Notes: a model not told the origin generated them from the sequence alone. A stretch of DNA of 64,000 nt from JAIVGV01 sp032229975 (GCA_032229975.1 JAVXVG010000024.1:113737-177736); one strand, 5' to 3'. Positions 34,705 to 43,316 are shown, numbered from the stretch's first letter. A program made the numbers and translations.

Positions 34705-35232
34705 TCACGCGCGAAAGATGGCGAGCGAGATCAAGCTGCCGAAAGTGATCGCCACGCCATAAGGGATCGTGTGTCGCTTCTCCGTCGGCACGGCAAATTT
34801 CGGCATCTGCCAGCCGGGCAGGAGGCCCACGAAAATCTGCGCCACGCGCCACAACGTCTCTTTGACAAGTCCACTTCTAATCATCTGCAAGACGGCGAGC
34901 GCGCCGCCCGTCAACACGACGACCGCGAAGGTCGGGAGCACGAGGGCCGAGCCGACGACCGAGCCGATGGCCGCGAATAGCTTCACGTCGCCCGCGCCCA
35001 TCGCGCCGAAGACATGCAGCATGAACATCAAGACGAACGCCAAGAGACAACCACCAGCGCTGGCCCACACGCCCGCGATGCCGTGGAAAAGTGTGTTGAC
35101 CAAGAGGCCACCCAAGAGCGTCGCGAGCACGAAGGCGTTCGGGATGCGTCGATAGCGCGAGTCGTAATAAGTGATGAGCGCCGCCAAGGGTACGAGCAGC
35201 GCGTAAGTGGCGATGTTAAGAGCGTCGAGCAT
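34705..35232 (-). CDS. A24 prepilin peptidase (CpaA/TadV type)
   Basis: This 175-residue polytopic membrane aspartyl protease processes Flp pilins and TadE-like leaders. The first catalytic Asp lies in ITYYDSRYRRIPNAFV near 22-36, and the second in the GxGD-type motif GAMGAGDVKLFAAIGS near 77-92. Hydrophobic segments surround both. The N-terminal methylase domain of PilD enzymes is absent, as in TadV/CpaA. It follows the three pilin genes and precedes cpaB. Confidence 0.94.
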   Translation of the reverse strand: MLDALNIATYALLVPLAALITYYDSRYRRIPNAFVLATLLGGLLVNTLFHGIAGVWASAGGCLLAFVLMFMLHVFGAMGAGDVKLFAAIGSVVGSALVLPTFAVVVLTGGALAVLQMIRSGLVKETLWRVAQIFVGLLPGWQMPKFAVPTEKRHTIPYGVAITFGSLISLAIFRA

Positions 35233-35480
35233 TTGCGTTTAGCGAAGACTCCGAAAAGAATTTCTATGCGGATGAAAAATCGAAAGGGTTAAAGTGCGAC
35301 TGAAAGTTCAAACGTGCGTTTGTCGAACTCGTCGTGCGTTGGTCAAACTCGTGATGTGGTCGTTGACTCGTACTGCTTCCGTCTCAAGTTGTTTGAAGCG
35401 TGGGAAGAGCGCGCCCTTTGGCTTTCGCCCGTGCGGTGGCGTCCGTCTAGGTGCGCGCCTTCCCACGAATCGTCTTCTGG

Positions 35481-35639
35481 TCAGGGCGCGATCTTCGTGG
35501 CGAGATCGTTGATCTTCGTCCCGATGTTCGTCCCCAGCGTGGTGAACGCGGTGATGACTGCGAGGGCCACCAACGCCGCCGCCACCGCGTACTCCGACAA
35601 CTCCAGCCCGGTCTCGTCCTTGAGGAACCTCTTGATCAT
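35481..35639 (-). CDS. Flp family type IVb pilin, copy 3
   Basis: This 52-residue prepilin begins MIKRFLKDETG. Cleavage after Gly11 would yield a mature protein starting LELSEYAVAAALVALAVI, with Glu at +5 and Tyr at +6 as in Flp pilins (G/XXXXEY). The stop is TGA at 35481-35483. It differs from copies 1 and 2 only at the first few and last dozen residues. It is the last of three tandem pilin genes, 45 bases after copy 2. Confidence 0.95.
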   Translation of the reverse strand: MIKRFLKDETGLELSEYAVAAALVALAVITAFTTLGTNIGTKINDLATKIAP

Positions 35640-35683
35640 CTTCCCTGTCTCCTCTCACCTCAGATGTCTCGCGCACGCAACCG

Positions 35684-35848
35684 TTACGGCGTCGCGGGAA
35701 TCTTCGTGGCGAGGTTGTTAATCTTCGAGCCGATGTTCGTGCCGAGCGTGGTGAACGCGGTGATCACCGCCAGAGCGACGAGCGCAGCCGCCACCGCGTA
35801 CTCGGAAAGCTCCAGCCCGGTCTCGTCTTTGAGGAATCGCTTAATCAT
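35684..35848 (-). CDS. Flp family type IVb pilin, copy 2
   Basis: The ATG at 35848 and TAA at 35684 define 54 residues. The leader MIKRFLKDETG equals that of copy 3, and the hydrophobic mature region (LELSEYAVAAALVALAVI, then TAFTTLGTNIG) is identical in all three copies. The C-terminus is SKINNLATKIPATP. Prepilin peptidase would cut after Gly11. The gene lies 50 bases after copy 1. Confidence 0.95.
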   Translation of the reverse strand: MIKRFLKDETGLELSEYAVAAALVALAVITAFTTLGTNIGSKINNLATKIPATP

Positions 35849-35898
35849 CGTCGTGCTCCTTCACGTTGGGTGTCGTTGGGGTGAGTGCTCGCGTGCGA

Positions 35899-36057
35899 CT
35901 AGGTGCCGATCTTGGCGGCGAGGTTCGTGATCTTCGCCCCGATGTTCGTGCCCAGCGTGGTGAACGCCGTGATGACTGCGAGCGCGACGAGGGCCGCCGC
36001 CACCGCGTACTCCGACAATTCCAAACCCGTCTCGTCCTGCATGAATTTCTTGAACAT
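35899..36057 (-). CDS. Flp family type IVb pilin, copy 1
   Basis: The real start is the ATG at 36057 (MFKKFMQDETG), with AAGGAG ten bases upstream; a longer frame starting at 36234 is rejected. The 52-residue prepilin has the G/LELSEY processing site and ends AKITNLAAKIGT. It is the promoter-proximal pilin, about 105 bases after the predicted sigma-54 start, and is probably the major subunit because it is nearest the promoter. Confidence 0.95.
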   Translation of the reverse strand: MFKKFMQDETGLELSEYAVAAALVALAVITAFTTLGTNIGAKITNLAAKIGT

Positions 36058-36173
36058 TTTCTTGTTGCTCCTTCTGCGAAATTTTTTCTGACCTGCTGTT
36101 CGTGTCCGGCTCACAAAGCGATTCGCGGTTGCCACCCCGTCCTCTCGCTTCGCTCGGACTCGGCTCGATACAT

Positions 36174-36189
36174 AACAAAGCCCGTGCCA
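36174..36189 (-). promoter_or_regulatory. Sigma-54 (RpoN) type promoter for the pilus locus
   Basis: On the minus strand TGGCACG-GGCT-TTGTT matches the -24/-12 consensus TGGCACG-N4-TTGCW except C to T at -12. It lies between an intrinsic terminator and the first pilin, with a predicted start near 36162. A sigma-54 activator gene is 2 kb upstream. Confidence 0.7.
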
Positions 36190-36204
36190 CCACACGCGCA
36201 CGCG

Positions 36205-36228
36205 AAAAAGGCCAGCATTACGCTGGCC
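36205..36228 (-). terminator. Intrinsic terminator upstream of the pilus promoter
   Basis: GGCCAGC (36222-36228 on the complement) pairs with GCTGGCC across a five-base loop and is followed by five T on the minus strand. It would stop transcripts arriving from the membrane-protein gene. Confidence 0.85.
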
Positions 36229-36502
36229 CGACAACGATCCGGCCCCTTCGTCTTGTTACCTTGCGGCGACAGCTCGCACGACGCGACGCGTGCGACAGCA
36301 ATCGACTTTGCGGATCAACATCTACACGCGCACGGACTTAACCGCTTGTCGCCCGTGGTTGACGACGCACGCGCGCATTTGAACGGCGGGTGACTCGTGT
36401 TGTCAGTCGAATGTGGCTTGATTGACTTATAGGAATTCGAGGTTGTTAGTCGCGTAGGGACTCGATGTTTATAGTATTGGTCGTCAACATAATTTCTCAA
36501 GA

Positions 36503-36597
36503 GCCCCGTTAGGGGCGACACGATTACATATCGCTCCTACGGAACTTGCTGCGTGTGCGCGCTGCTAAGCTATAAATATTTCGCTCCTACGGAGCGA
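36503..36597. repeat. Palindromic GTTAGGGGC / CTCCTACGGAG repeat
   Basis: GCCCC-GTTA-GGGGC (36503-36516) is followed by CGCTCCTACGGA (from 36532) and the palindrome TCGCTCC-TAC-GGAGCGA (36581-36597), preceded by TATAAATATT. This resembles a widespread class of intergenic repeats and lies in the 650-base spacer between the pilins and the membrane-protein gene. Confidence 0.65.
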
Positions 36598-36652
36598 CAG
36601 GGCAGGCTAAACCTTAAACTGCACCGGCTCCCAAGATTGCTAACCACGCGAA

Positions 36653-36690
36653 AGCGAAGAGACCGCGATGCAAGTCGCGGTCTCTTCGCT
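36653..36690 (-). terminator. 16-bp perfect hairpin after the membrane-protein gene
   Basis: Bases 36653-36668 are exactly inverted at 36675-36690 with a six-base loop, 20 bases after the stop at 36710. A strong T-run is absent (TTTCGCG). Confidence 0.7.
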
Positions 36691-36709
36691 TCCTCGCATG
36701 AGTTGATGC

Positions 36710-38350
36710 TCAACGCTTGAAGAAGATCACGGCCTGCCTATCTTCATAAACTTTTTCCCAACCTGCGTCTTCGACGAGCAGGCTTGCGAGCGCGGCGTCG
36801 GGCCGGATCATCACAACGCCGATGCGATACTTGTCGAGCGTCGCACGCCAGTTCGGTTCGCCGCCCTCCGCGCGCAGGTATTCTTCGAGCAGCGCATCGC
36901 CATAAACGTCCGCGCGCCCGTCGATGAAGACGAGCCTTTCGGGGTAGAGCTTCCACACGAGATAGCCGCCCCATCCATAAGCATTGAAGAGATGGCCCGA
37001 CGTGGGCCGCCCGCGCAAGAATTCGACCGCCGCCGCCGGATACTTCTCCGCCTCAACCGCAGGTTGATTGCTCGTTGCACTCGACACCCTCAACGCGCAC
37101 AGACCGAGCGGCACACAGACGAGTGCAACGAAGTTCAAGATGAGGCTCGCCGCCGGACGCGCACCGGCCGCGCCAACCGAAGCGACTTCGCGCCGCGCCG
37201 TCTCAGCCGCTTCGTCACGATGCGAGGTGCGAATGTTCTTGATGAAACTCCACGAGTGTTCGGCGAGCAGAGGCGCAGCGACGAGCGCGAAGAAAGGGAT
37301 GTTGCGCCACGCGCGCAGAGAGGCGTAAGCCGCGACCGACAAGAGCAGCAAGTCCGACGGTCGCGCGCGCTTCGGCGAGAGCGCGAGCGCGACGCATGTT
37401 GCCAGCAACAATAACGCGAAGGCTTGCGCGTTCGGTTGGTGGAAGTTCGGCGAGAGCCATTCGATGATGTATTGCATCGAGCGCGAGTCGAGCGTCTCGA
37501 ACGGGTAAGAGAACAGGCGGGGGCCACTCGGATTCAAAGGCACGACCGCTACGCACGCGACGAATATCAAACACAGAGGACGCGCGCGGGCCCACGCGCG
37601 ACCTTCGCGAACGCGACGCGGCTTCTCGTTTCGATCCGACAACTCATCGAGCGCAACTCCCGCGCACGCCAGCGCAACGAGCGCGAGCCCAAGCGCGAAG
37701 CCCGCGTGCGTGTTCACCCAGACGAGCATGAGCGGCACGAGCAGCCACGGCGCACGCTTGGCGAGTAAAGTCGCTTGATCGAGATGCGCGAGTTCGTCAC
37801 ATGTCTCGTCGCTCCGCATGTAGTCGTCGAGCACGAAGACGAAGACGCTCGTGAAGAGGAACGAGATCATCTGTGGGCGCACGCCCCAGATCGGCATCGT
37901 GGCGAGCGCGGCAAGCAGCGTCGTCGCACACGCGACGAGTTGGTGTGCGTCGCGCTTGATTGCGCGTCGCTCAGCGAGCCACAGCGCGGCGGTCATCACG
38001 AGAGAGAAGAGTGTGACGAGGCCACCCCAGCCCGCCGCGCGATAGGTCGCGTACATGACGACTTCGGTCAACCACTCGTGCGTGACCCACTCTGTGCCTT
38101 GCGCCGTAAATGAGAACACGTCGGCGCGCGGGACGACGTGTGTCTCGCAGATGAGCTGGCCGGTGCGCAGATGCCACCAGAAGTCTGGATCGGTGATCGC
38201 GCCCGCAGTCATCGTGAAGATCGACGCGAGCAAGACGAAGACGACGAGATTACGCGACGAGAAAATAGTTGTGATCGATTCGTTCGTAACTGCGCGACGC
38301 GGCTCCGCTCTATCCAGTGCGTGCGGTGCGATCCTCGTCGGCAGTTCCAT
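36710..38350 (-). CDS. Polytopic membrane protein, GT-C-like
   Basis: This 546-residue integral membrane protein has about ten hydrophobic segments between 30 and 425. A conserved first loop contains ITDPDFWWHLRTGQLICE near 52-69, with acidic residues and Trp as in GT-C glycosyltransferases, followed by TEWVTHEWLTEV. The soluble C-terminal part (about 440-546) has HLFNAYGWGGYLVWKLYP and VFIDGRADVYG. Such proteins are common but uncharacterised. A polyprenyl-sugar-dependent transferase is a reasonable guess. It follows the sigma-54 activator by 26 bases and is probably co-transcribed. Confidence 0.75.
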   Translation of the reverse strand: MELPTRIAPHALDRAEPRRAVTNESITTIFSSRNLVVFVLLASIFTMTAGAITDPDFWWHLRTGQLICETHVVPRADVFSFTAQGTEWVTHEWLTEVVMYATYRAAGWGGLVTLFSLVMTAALWLAERRAIKRDAHQLVACATTLLAALATMPIWGVRPQMISFLFTSVFVFVLDDYMRSDETCDELAHLDQATLLAKRAPWLLVPLMLVWVNTHAGFALGLALVALACAGVALDELSDRNEKPRRVREGRAWARARPLCLIFVACVAVVPLNPSGPRLFSYPFETLDSRSMQYIIEWLSPNFHQPNAQAFALLLLATCVALALSPKRARPSDLLLLSVAAYASLRAWRNIPFFALVAAPLLAEHSWSFIKNIRTSHRDEAAETARREVASVGAAGARPAASLILNFVALVCVPLGLCALRVSSATSNQPAVEAEKYPAAAVEFLRGRPTSGHLFNAYGWGGYLVWKLYPERLVFIDGRADVYGDALLEEYLRAEGGEPNWRATLDKYRIGVVMIRPDAALASLLVEDAGWEKVYEDRQAVIFFKR

Positions 38351-38376
38351 CTCGAACCCGATCTCTGTTGAGACGC

Positions 38377-39936
38377 TTAAGAGCGCAGCTGCAATCCGGG
38401 CTGGCTATCGTCCTGTAGGAAATCGCCGACGTTGATGGCGAGCCGTTTGAGCTTCTTGTAGAGAGTCTGTCGTGAGCCGAGGCCAAGCGCGGTGGCGGCG
38501 CGCGCGACGTTGTAGTCGTGCAGCTTCAACGCCTCTGTGATCACGCGACGCTCAAAGTCGTCGAGCATATTTTCGAGCGGCACGGGCGACTGGCCCTCTT
38601 CCTCGGTCGTGGTCGCGGCGCGCTGCGCGGATCGGATGCGCGGGTTGATGTCGGCGGCGGTGATCGCTTGGCCCTCGTCGGTGTAGAGCACGAGCCGCTC
38701 GATCTCCGCGGCGAGTTCGCGGACGTTGCCGTGCCACGCGTGATTTTGCAGCACGCGGATCGCCTCGGCAGTGATGCCTGCGACGGCCCGGTCGTTGCGG
38801 CGCGCGTAGTGAGTGAGGAAGTGGGAGATGAGCGCGGCGGTGTCTTCGGGCCGCTCACGAAGCGGCGGCACTTCGAGAGTCAGCGCAGCGACGCGATAGT
38901 AGAGGTCTTCTCGGAAGTGGCCCTCGCTTGCCTCGCGCTCCAAATCTTTGTGCGTGGCGGCGACGACGCGCACATTCACCTTGCGCGGCGACTTCTCGCC
39001 GAGCGTGTGCACCTCGCCCTCTTGCAGAAAGCGCAACAGCTTCGGCTGGAGTGCGAGCGGCAGATCGCCGATCTCGTCGAGGAAGAGCGTGCCGCCTTCG
39101 GCCGCGCGCACGAGTCCCTCGTGATCGGCGTGCGCGCCCGTGAACGATCCCTTGCGATGACCGAAGAGCAGGCTCTCGATCAGATCGGCGGGCGCGGCAG
39201 TACAGTTGAACGGGATGAAGGGCGCGGCGGAGCGGCGGCTGAGTCGATGGACGGCACGCGCGATGAGTTCCTTGCCCGTGCCGGACTCGCCTGTGATCAA
39301 GACGGTCGAATCAGAATCTTTCACGCGCTCGACCGCGCGGGCCAGATCAGACATACGGCGACTCACGAAGATCATGCCGGGGAGCGTGGCAGAAGCCGCA
39401 AGAATCGTCGCACTCCTCTCCTGCGCGCGCGTCGGCTGTGTCTCTTCGCGCAGACGTGCGTGCGCGTGTGCGAGTTGTGCGACCTCTGTAAGCAATCGTA
39501 ACTCGCCCGCCTGTCTCTCGCTGAGCGGACGCACGAAGCGACCGTAGATCGCCACACCTTCCCTGTGCGCGCTCACCGCAGCCATCACGAGGCAGATAGC
39601 GCGGTCGCCCTCTTGCGTCTTCGGCGTCTCGATTGCCGCCGCCGACAGAACCGAATTGACGTGTGCTTCAGCCGCGGCGATCTCTTCCTGATCGAGTCCT
39701 TCGACCCATTTGAGTCGCGGCTGACCGCCGACGTTCTGCGCGAAGGTGGCAAGCCCATAGGTCTGTGCTGTCGCGTCGATCATCAGTGCGACCTTGAGCA
39801 TCACGTCGTAGAGCAAGTCCGTGCCGGTCGCCGCCGCGCGACACAGAGCACTGACCATCGAGACAAGCGGCAGCTTGAGCCCCTCACCCTCCCTGTTCCC
39901 ATTCTCTGCTACCGACGAAAGCTGTGACACTGCCAT
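38377..39936 (-). CDS. Sigma-54-dependent transcriptional activator (bEBP)
   Basis: This 519-residue activator has a GAF-like N-terminal sensory domain (about 25-165). The AAA+ sigma-54 interaction domain follows (about 188-430), with Walker A GESGTGKE at 216-223, the L1 loop GSFTGA at 263-268, and Walker B TLFLDEIGDL near 283-292. The arginine-finger region includes FREDLYYRVAAL. A Fis-type helix-turn-helix lies near the end (YNVARAATALGLGSRQTLYKKLKRL). The usual loop is GAFTGA; the Ala to Ser change is conservative. The Tad promoter 2 kb away is an attractive target. Confidence 0.95.
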   Translation of the reverse strand: MAVSQLSSVAENGNREGEGLKLPLVSMVSALCRAAATGTDLLYDVMLKVALMIDATAQTYGLATFAQNVGGQPRLKWVEGLDQEEIAAAEAHVNSVLSAAAIETPKTQEGDRAICLVMAAVSAHREGVAIYGRFVRPLSERQAGELRLLTEVAQLAHAHARLREETQPTRAQERSATILAASATLPGMIFVSRRMSDLARAVERVKDSDSTVLITGESGTGKELIARAVHRLSRRSAAPFIPFNCTAAPADLIESLLFGHRKGSFTGAHADHEGLVRAAEGGTLFLDEIGDLPLALQPKLLRFLQEGEVHTLGEKSPRKVNVRVVAATHKDLEREASEGHFREDLYYRVAALTLEVPPLRERPEDTAALISHFLTHYARRNDRAVAGITAEAIRVLQNHAWHGNVRELAAEIERLVLYTDEGQAITAADINPRIRSAQRAATTTEEEGQSPVPLENMLDDFERRVITEALKLHDYNVARAATALGLGSRQTLYKKLKRLAINVGDFLQDDSQPGLQLRS

Positions 39937-40322
39937 AAGAACAACAATCCCCGTCAGGTTCGCTCACCTAAAACGATTGAATGCAGACGCGCACCCGCAC
40001 GCTGCGGCGAATACTTGTGGAGGAGGCTAGAGGCAAGATGTCTTCAGAGAGGAGTGGCCGGGGCAGGACGCCGTGCCGAAGAACCCTTCTGGCACTTCGA
40101 CGCGAACCGAAATCAGTCTATGCATTCCGACAACGACCTGTCAATAAAACTATCTGCGAGTATTCCGAAGCTCGCTGAATTTCAAGCAAAGTGTTCCGCA
40201 ATATATTGACTAAAGGTGTGAGGGCGATGACTTGTGCTTGAGAATTGCGCAAAAAGTTCGACGCGGGAGTCATCCGACTTACAGACGACTCCCGCGTCGA
40301 TTATCGAGCCCGCCGAAATTGA
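39937..40322. other. Intergenic region upstream of the sigma-54 activator gene
   Basis: About 385 bases lie between the activator and the BON/LysM gene. I see no gene with a ribosome binding site. It holds the LysM terminator and must contain the activator's promoter. Confidence 0.4.
40250..40300 (-). terminator. Intrinsic terminator of the BON/LysM gene
   Basis: A perfect 14-bp stem (40258-40271 with 40287-40300) is followed on the minus strand by ACTTTTTG. It lies 23 bases after the stop. Confidence 0.9.
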
Positions 40323-40814
40323 CTAGGCGTTCTCGGACGGAACCTTAAGCTCTTGTCCGACCTGAATCTTGTCGGGGTCTTTCAGCTTGTCGCGGTTGGC
40401 GTAGAAGATACGCATATACTCGTTCGTATCCCCGTAGAACTGCTTGCTGATCTTGGAGAGCGTGTCGCCCGACTTAACCGTGTAAGTCTGGGCGTTCTGG
40501 CTTCCGCCGCCGACCGATGCAGCCTGCGCCTGCTGATCGGAGACGCTGATGTCGGCAGTAATGTCGTCACCACTCGGGTTGACAAGTTTGATCTGATCCC
40601 AGAACTTGTTCTTCGCCTCCTCTGAAGGGGCGATGCCACGTATGAACAGCTTGTTATCCTGCACGTGCAGGTTCTGGAACTGAACGTGTTCCTGATCGGC
40701 AACGTTCAGAACCGTCTGGTATTTTTGCCTCAACTCCTCAAAACGCTTTTGTGCGTCCGGCTGTTTCTCAGCCTCGGAAGCCCCACCCCCGAACATTTTA
40801 TCAAACAGACCCAT
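40323..40814 (-). CDS. BON-LysM protein (YgaU/Kbp-like)
   Basis: The ATG at 40814 (MGLFDKMFGG) is chosen because it matches the family N-terminus MGLF; an ATG seven codons upstream is less likely. The 163-residue product has a BON domain (about 25-90, with LHVQDNKLFIRGIAPSEEAKN). A Ser/Gln linker and a LysM domain at about 110-160 follow (TYTVKSGDTLSKISKQFYGD, then KIQVGQELKVP). E. coli Kbp/YgaU of this design is a cytoplasmic K+-binding protein. No signal peptide is visible, consistent with that. It is a single-gene unit. Confidence 0.9.
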   Translation of the reverse strand: MGLFDKMFGGGASEAEKQPDAQKRFEELRQKYQTVLNVADQEHVQFQNLHVQDNKLFIRGIAPSEEAKNKFWDQIKLVNPSGDDITADISVSDQQAQAASVGGGSQNAQTYTVKSGDTLSKISKQFYGDTNEYMRIFYANRDKLKDPDKIQVGQELKVPSENA

Positions 40815-41275
40815 CTCCTTAGCTCCTCTCTCCAACGTTGAATTTATTCAAGACACCTGCGGGCAGACATCTGATGTTATTGCAACGCTCATACCAACCT
40901 TACTCTTCAGACTTAGTAGCAAGAGAACGACGAGTTGATGATTTTCCACACCTGTGAACTATGCATCGCCCTCGCTATCCCCTTGTCTCAGTAGAGACTG
41001 GTAAGGCATTGCCCAACTAGCGGATTTTCGTTCGCCCGTTGTTCGCCATCTTAAGCGCTTAATATTCCGCTACCTCAAGTAAATATTGAACTTAGCTGCA
41101 TAAATCGTTGCAAATATAAGTCTTTACAGCATACTAATAGCGTGCTAAATTCCGGCCACTTTGTCGCCAGATTTTTGTGACAAAGCTATAAGCCTACTAA
41201 AACGCAATGGCTTAGAAGTTCAGTCGGAGAGCAACTGATCTGAACTTGGTTGATGACCTAAAGAGCTTCCCCCAA
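40815..41275. other. AT-richer divergent regulatory region
   Basis: This 460-base stretch lies between the divergent BON/LysM and phosphoglucomutase genes. It is visibly richer in A/T than either gene. Apart from the promoter at 41123-41151 and a small TTTGTC/GACAAA inverted pair near 41160-41185, I recognise nothing. Confidence 0.45.
41123..41151 (+). promoter_or_regulatory. Candidate sigma-70 promoter for the phosphohexomutase gene
   Basis: TTTACA (41123-41128) and TAAATT (41146-41151) are separated by 17 bases. The predicted start near 41158 gives a leader of about 118 bases. Confidence 0.55.
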
Positions 41276-42688
41276 ATGGCGATCAAGTTCGGAACTTCAG
41301 GCTGGAGAGCAGTTATCGCGGGCGAGTTCACGTTCGCGAACGTGAATAGCGTAACTCAAGCCATTTGCAGCTACTTACGGTCAACCGAGGTAAAAGACGG
41401 AGACAAACTCGTCGTTAGTTTTGACACACGATTCCTCGGGGAGAAGTTCGCGGAGCAGTGCGTTAACTCTATTACCGCGTATGGATTCGGGGCAATCTTC
41501 TGTAACCGACCGACCCCGACCCCAACTATCTCATATACCATACGTTCGCTCCGAGCTGTTGGTGGGATTAACTTTACTGCTTCTCACAATCCACCTGAAT
41601 ACAATGGGATGAAGTTCTCGACGGCGGACGGAGCACCAGCACTCCCAGAGATTACGAGAAAGATTGAAGACCTGATTAATGCTAATGCCGCGGACGCGCA
41701 AGTCCTTGAGAGTACGCAGATGGATGGTGTGAGCGGCGTTGAGATTCACGATCCGCTCCCGGCTTATCTCAGTGATCTACAGAGCAAGGTCAATTTCGAC
41801 GAGATTGCAAAGGCGGGCGGCAGCTATGCCTACGACCCGCTCTGGGGCACAGGTCGCGGATATCTCGATAAAGCTCTGCGGGATAAAGGTCTAGAGGTTG
41901 AGACGGTTCATGATTGGCGCGACGTGCTGTTCGGTGGTCGCTCGCCTGAACCGGATGATGAACACTTGGATGATTTGCGTGAAGCCATGAAGCGGCGTGG
42001 CTGCGTTCTTGGGCTCGCGACCGATGGCGATGGAGATCGCTTTGGGGTGATTGATCGCGATGGTACATTCATCGTCCCGAACAGGCTCATTCCACTGCTC
42101 TTCGATTACCTTGCGGAGACGCGCGGCTGGACGCTCGGCGTCGCGCGTTCGGTCGCGACCTCTCACTTGGTTGATCGCGTCGCCGCATCGCGTGGTTTGC
42201 CGGTTTACGAGACTCCGGTCGGTTTCAAATTCATCGGCGAGTTAATCAACGAGGACAAGATTATCCTCGGCGGCGAAGAGTCGGCAGGACTCTCCATACG
42301 CGGACACTATCCGGAGAAGGACGGCATCTTGGCTTGCCTTCTTGCCGCAGAGGCAGTAGCGGTGCGCGGCGCGAGTTTAACGGAGCAATTAGAACAGCTT
42401 TACTCGCGTGTAGGTCGCCTCGAATCGAAGAGGATCGGCGTGCGTCTGACGCCGGACATAGTCGCCTCGCTGCCGGAGAGGTTGGGGCGTGAGCCGAAGG
42501 AGTTCGGCGGGCGGCGCGTCGCAAGCGTCAACCGTATGGACGGCGTGAAGTTTTTGTTTGAAGACGGCTCATGGCTGCTGCTGCGCCCTTCGGGCACGGA
42601 GCCGCTGGTGCGAATTTACGCGGAGTCGGAATCCGCAGATGACTTGGAGGTGCTGCTTGAACAAGGTCGAAAATTCTTACTGGACTGA
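41276..42688 (+). CDS. Phosphoglucomutase/phosphomannomutase family protein
   Basis: This alpha-D-phosphohexomutase moves phosphate between C1 and C6 of a hexose. From MAIKFGTSGWRAVIAG it has 470 residues. The phosphoserine loop is FTASHNPPEYNG (Ser103), the metal loop is LATDGDGDRFGVID near 242-255, the sugar-binding loop is GGEESAGLS near 335-343, and the phosphate-binding loop is RPSGTEPLVRIY near 435-446. A TTG ten codons upstream with GGAGAG before it is an alternative start. The FtsL-like gene overlaps its end by 32 bases. The preferred sugar cannot be told from sequence. Confidence 0.93.
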   Translation: MAIKFGTSGWRAVIAGEFTFANVNSVTQAICSYLRSTEVKDGDKLVVSFDTRFLGEKFAEQCVNSITAYGFGAIFCNRPTPTPTISYTIRSLRAVGGINFTASHNPPEYNGMKFSTADGAPALPEITRKIEDLINANAADAQVLESTQMDGVSGVEIHDPLPAYLSDLQSKVNFDEIAKAGGSYAYDPLWGTGRGYLDKALRDKGLEVETVHDWRDVLFGGRSPEPDDEHLDDLREAMKRRGCVLGLATDGDGDRFGVIDRDGTFIVPNRLIPLLFDYLAETRGWTLGVARSVATSHLVDRVAASRGLPVYETPVGFKFIGELINEDKIILGGEESAGLSIRGHYPEKDGILACLLAAEAVAVRGASLTEQLEQLYSRVGRLESKRIGVRLTPDIVASLPERLGREPKEFGGRRVASVNRMDGVKFLFEDGSWLLLRPSGTEPLVRIYAESESADDLEVLLEQGRKFLLD

Positions 42689-43073
42689 TTCGCGGCTTGC
42701 CGCGCAACGCCCCGCCTCGCGCGGACTCACTTTTCCCGCTACCGCCGTCGAGCTTTCGCGTGAGTTGGTCGGCACGCGCGCCGAAGTACGACGACGCGGA
42801 GGCGTCATCCCTTCGTGGGTCGTCTTTACGATGATCATGCTCGCCACTTTCGCGCTCTGCGCAACGGTGACAATGCGCACGCACGCGCAGATGCAGACAG
42901 CCGGACAACATTACTCGCAGATGAGCACTGACGTGCAGACTTTGCGCAATTCGAACGAGTCGTTGCGCCGCGAGGTCGAGCGACTGCGCAAAGACCCGCG
43001 CGCCATCGAGTCGGCGGCACGCACGCGATTGAACATGGTGCGCGCTAACGAGATCGTGATTCCGGTCGAATAG
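42657..43073 (+). CDS. FtsL/DivIC-like septum formation protein
   Basis: I place the start at TTG 42657, with GGAGG six bases upstream; this gives 138 residues overlapping the previous gene by 32 bases. The product has a basic cytoplasmic N-terminus and one membrane helix (about 50-72, IPSWVVFTMIMLATFALCA). A coiled coil follows (about 80-120, VQTLRNSNESLRREVERLRKD), ending in the septum-protein motif IESAARTRLNMVRANEIVI. This is the layout of FtsB/FtsL/DivIC divisome linkers. It may be unable to initiate without coupling to the upstream gene. Confidence 0.8.
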   Translation: MNKVENSYWTDSRLAAQRPASRGLTFPATAVELSRELVGTRAEVRRRGGVIPSWVVFTMIMLATFALCATVTMRTHAQMQTAGQHYSQMSTDVQTLRNSNESLRREVERLRKDPRAIESAARTRLNMVRANEIVIPVE

Positions 43074-43287
43074 TCGAAAGGGCATTCGGTCGATTGACGT
43101 AATGGCCCTTGACAGCACTTTTCACATGGTCGAAATCATTTTCAGTTCCTCCGGTCGTCCGCAAGTCGCCGCCAGTCCGCCGCTACCCTTTGATCGCCCC
43201 TGCCTGATCACGCGCGGTTGTCCCTGACCGAGGGCAGCCGCGCATTTCCCCTCCCGCTTAACACGCAAACTCGCCAAAGTCATTTGG

Positions 43288-43316
43288 TTGACACCCCTGT
43301 GGTCGTCAATTAATAT
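43288..43316 (+). promoter_or_regulatory. Near-consensus sigma-70 promoter of the mutase operon
   Basis: TTGACA (43288-43293) and TAATAT (43311-43316) have the ideal 17-base spacing. The start would be near 43323, about 68 bases before the mutase ATG. The rest of the 317-base gap (43074-43390) shows no gene. Confidence 0.85.

Noticed and set aside
36058..36234. Longer version of pilin 1 starting at 36234
   Set aside because: It would put the terminator and sigma-54 promoter inside the gene and destroy the short basic leader typical of Flp prepilins.
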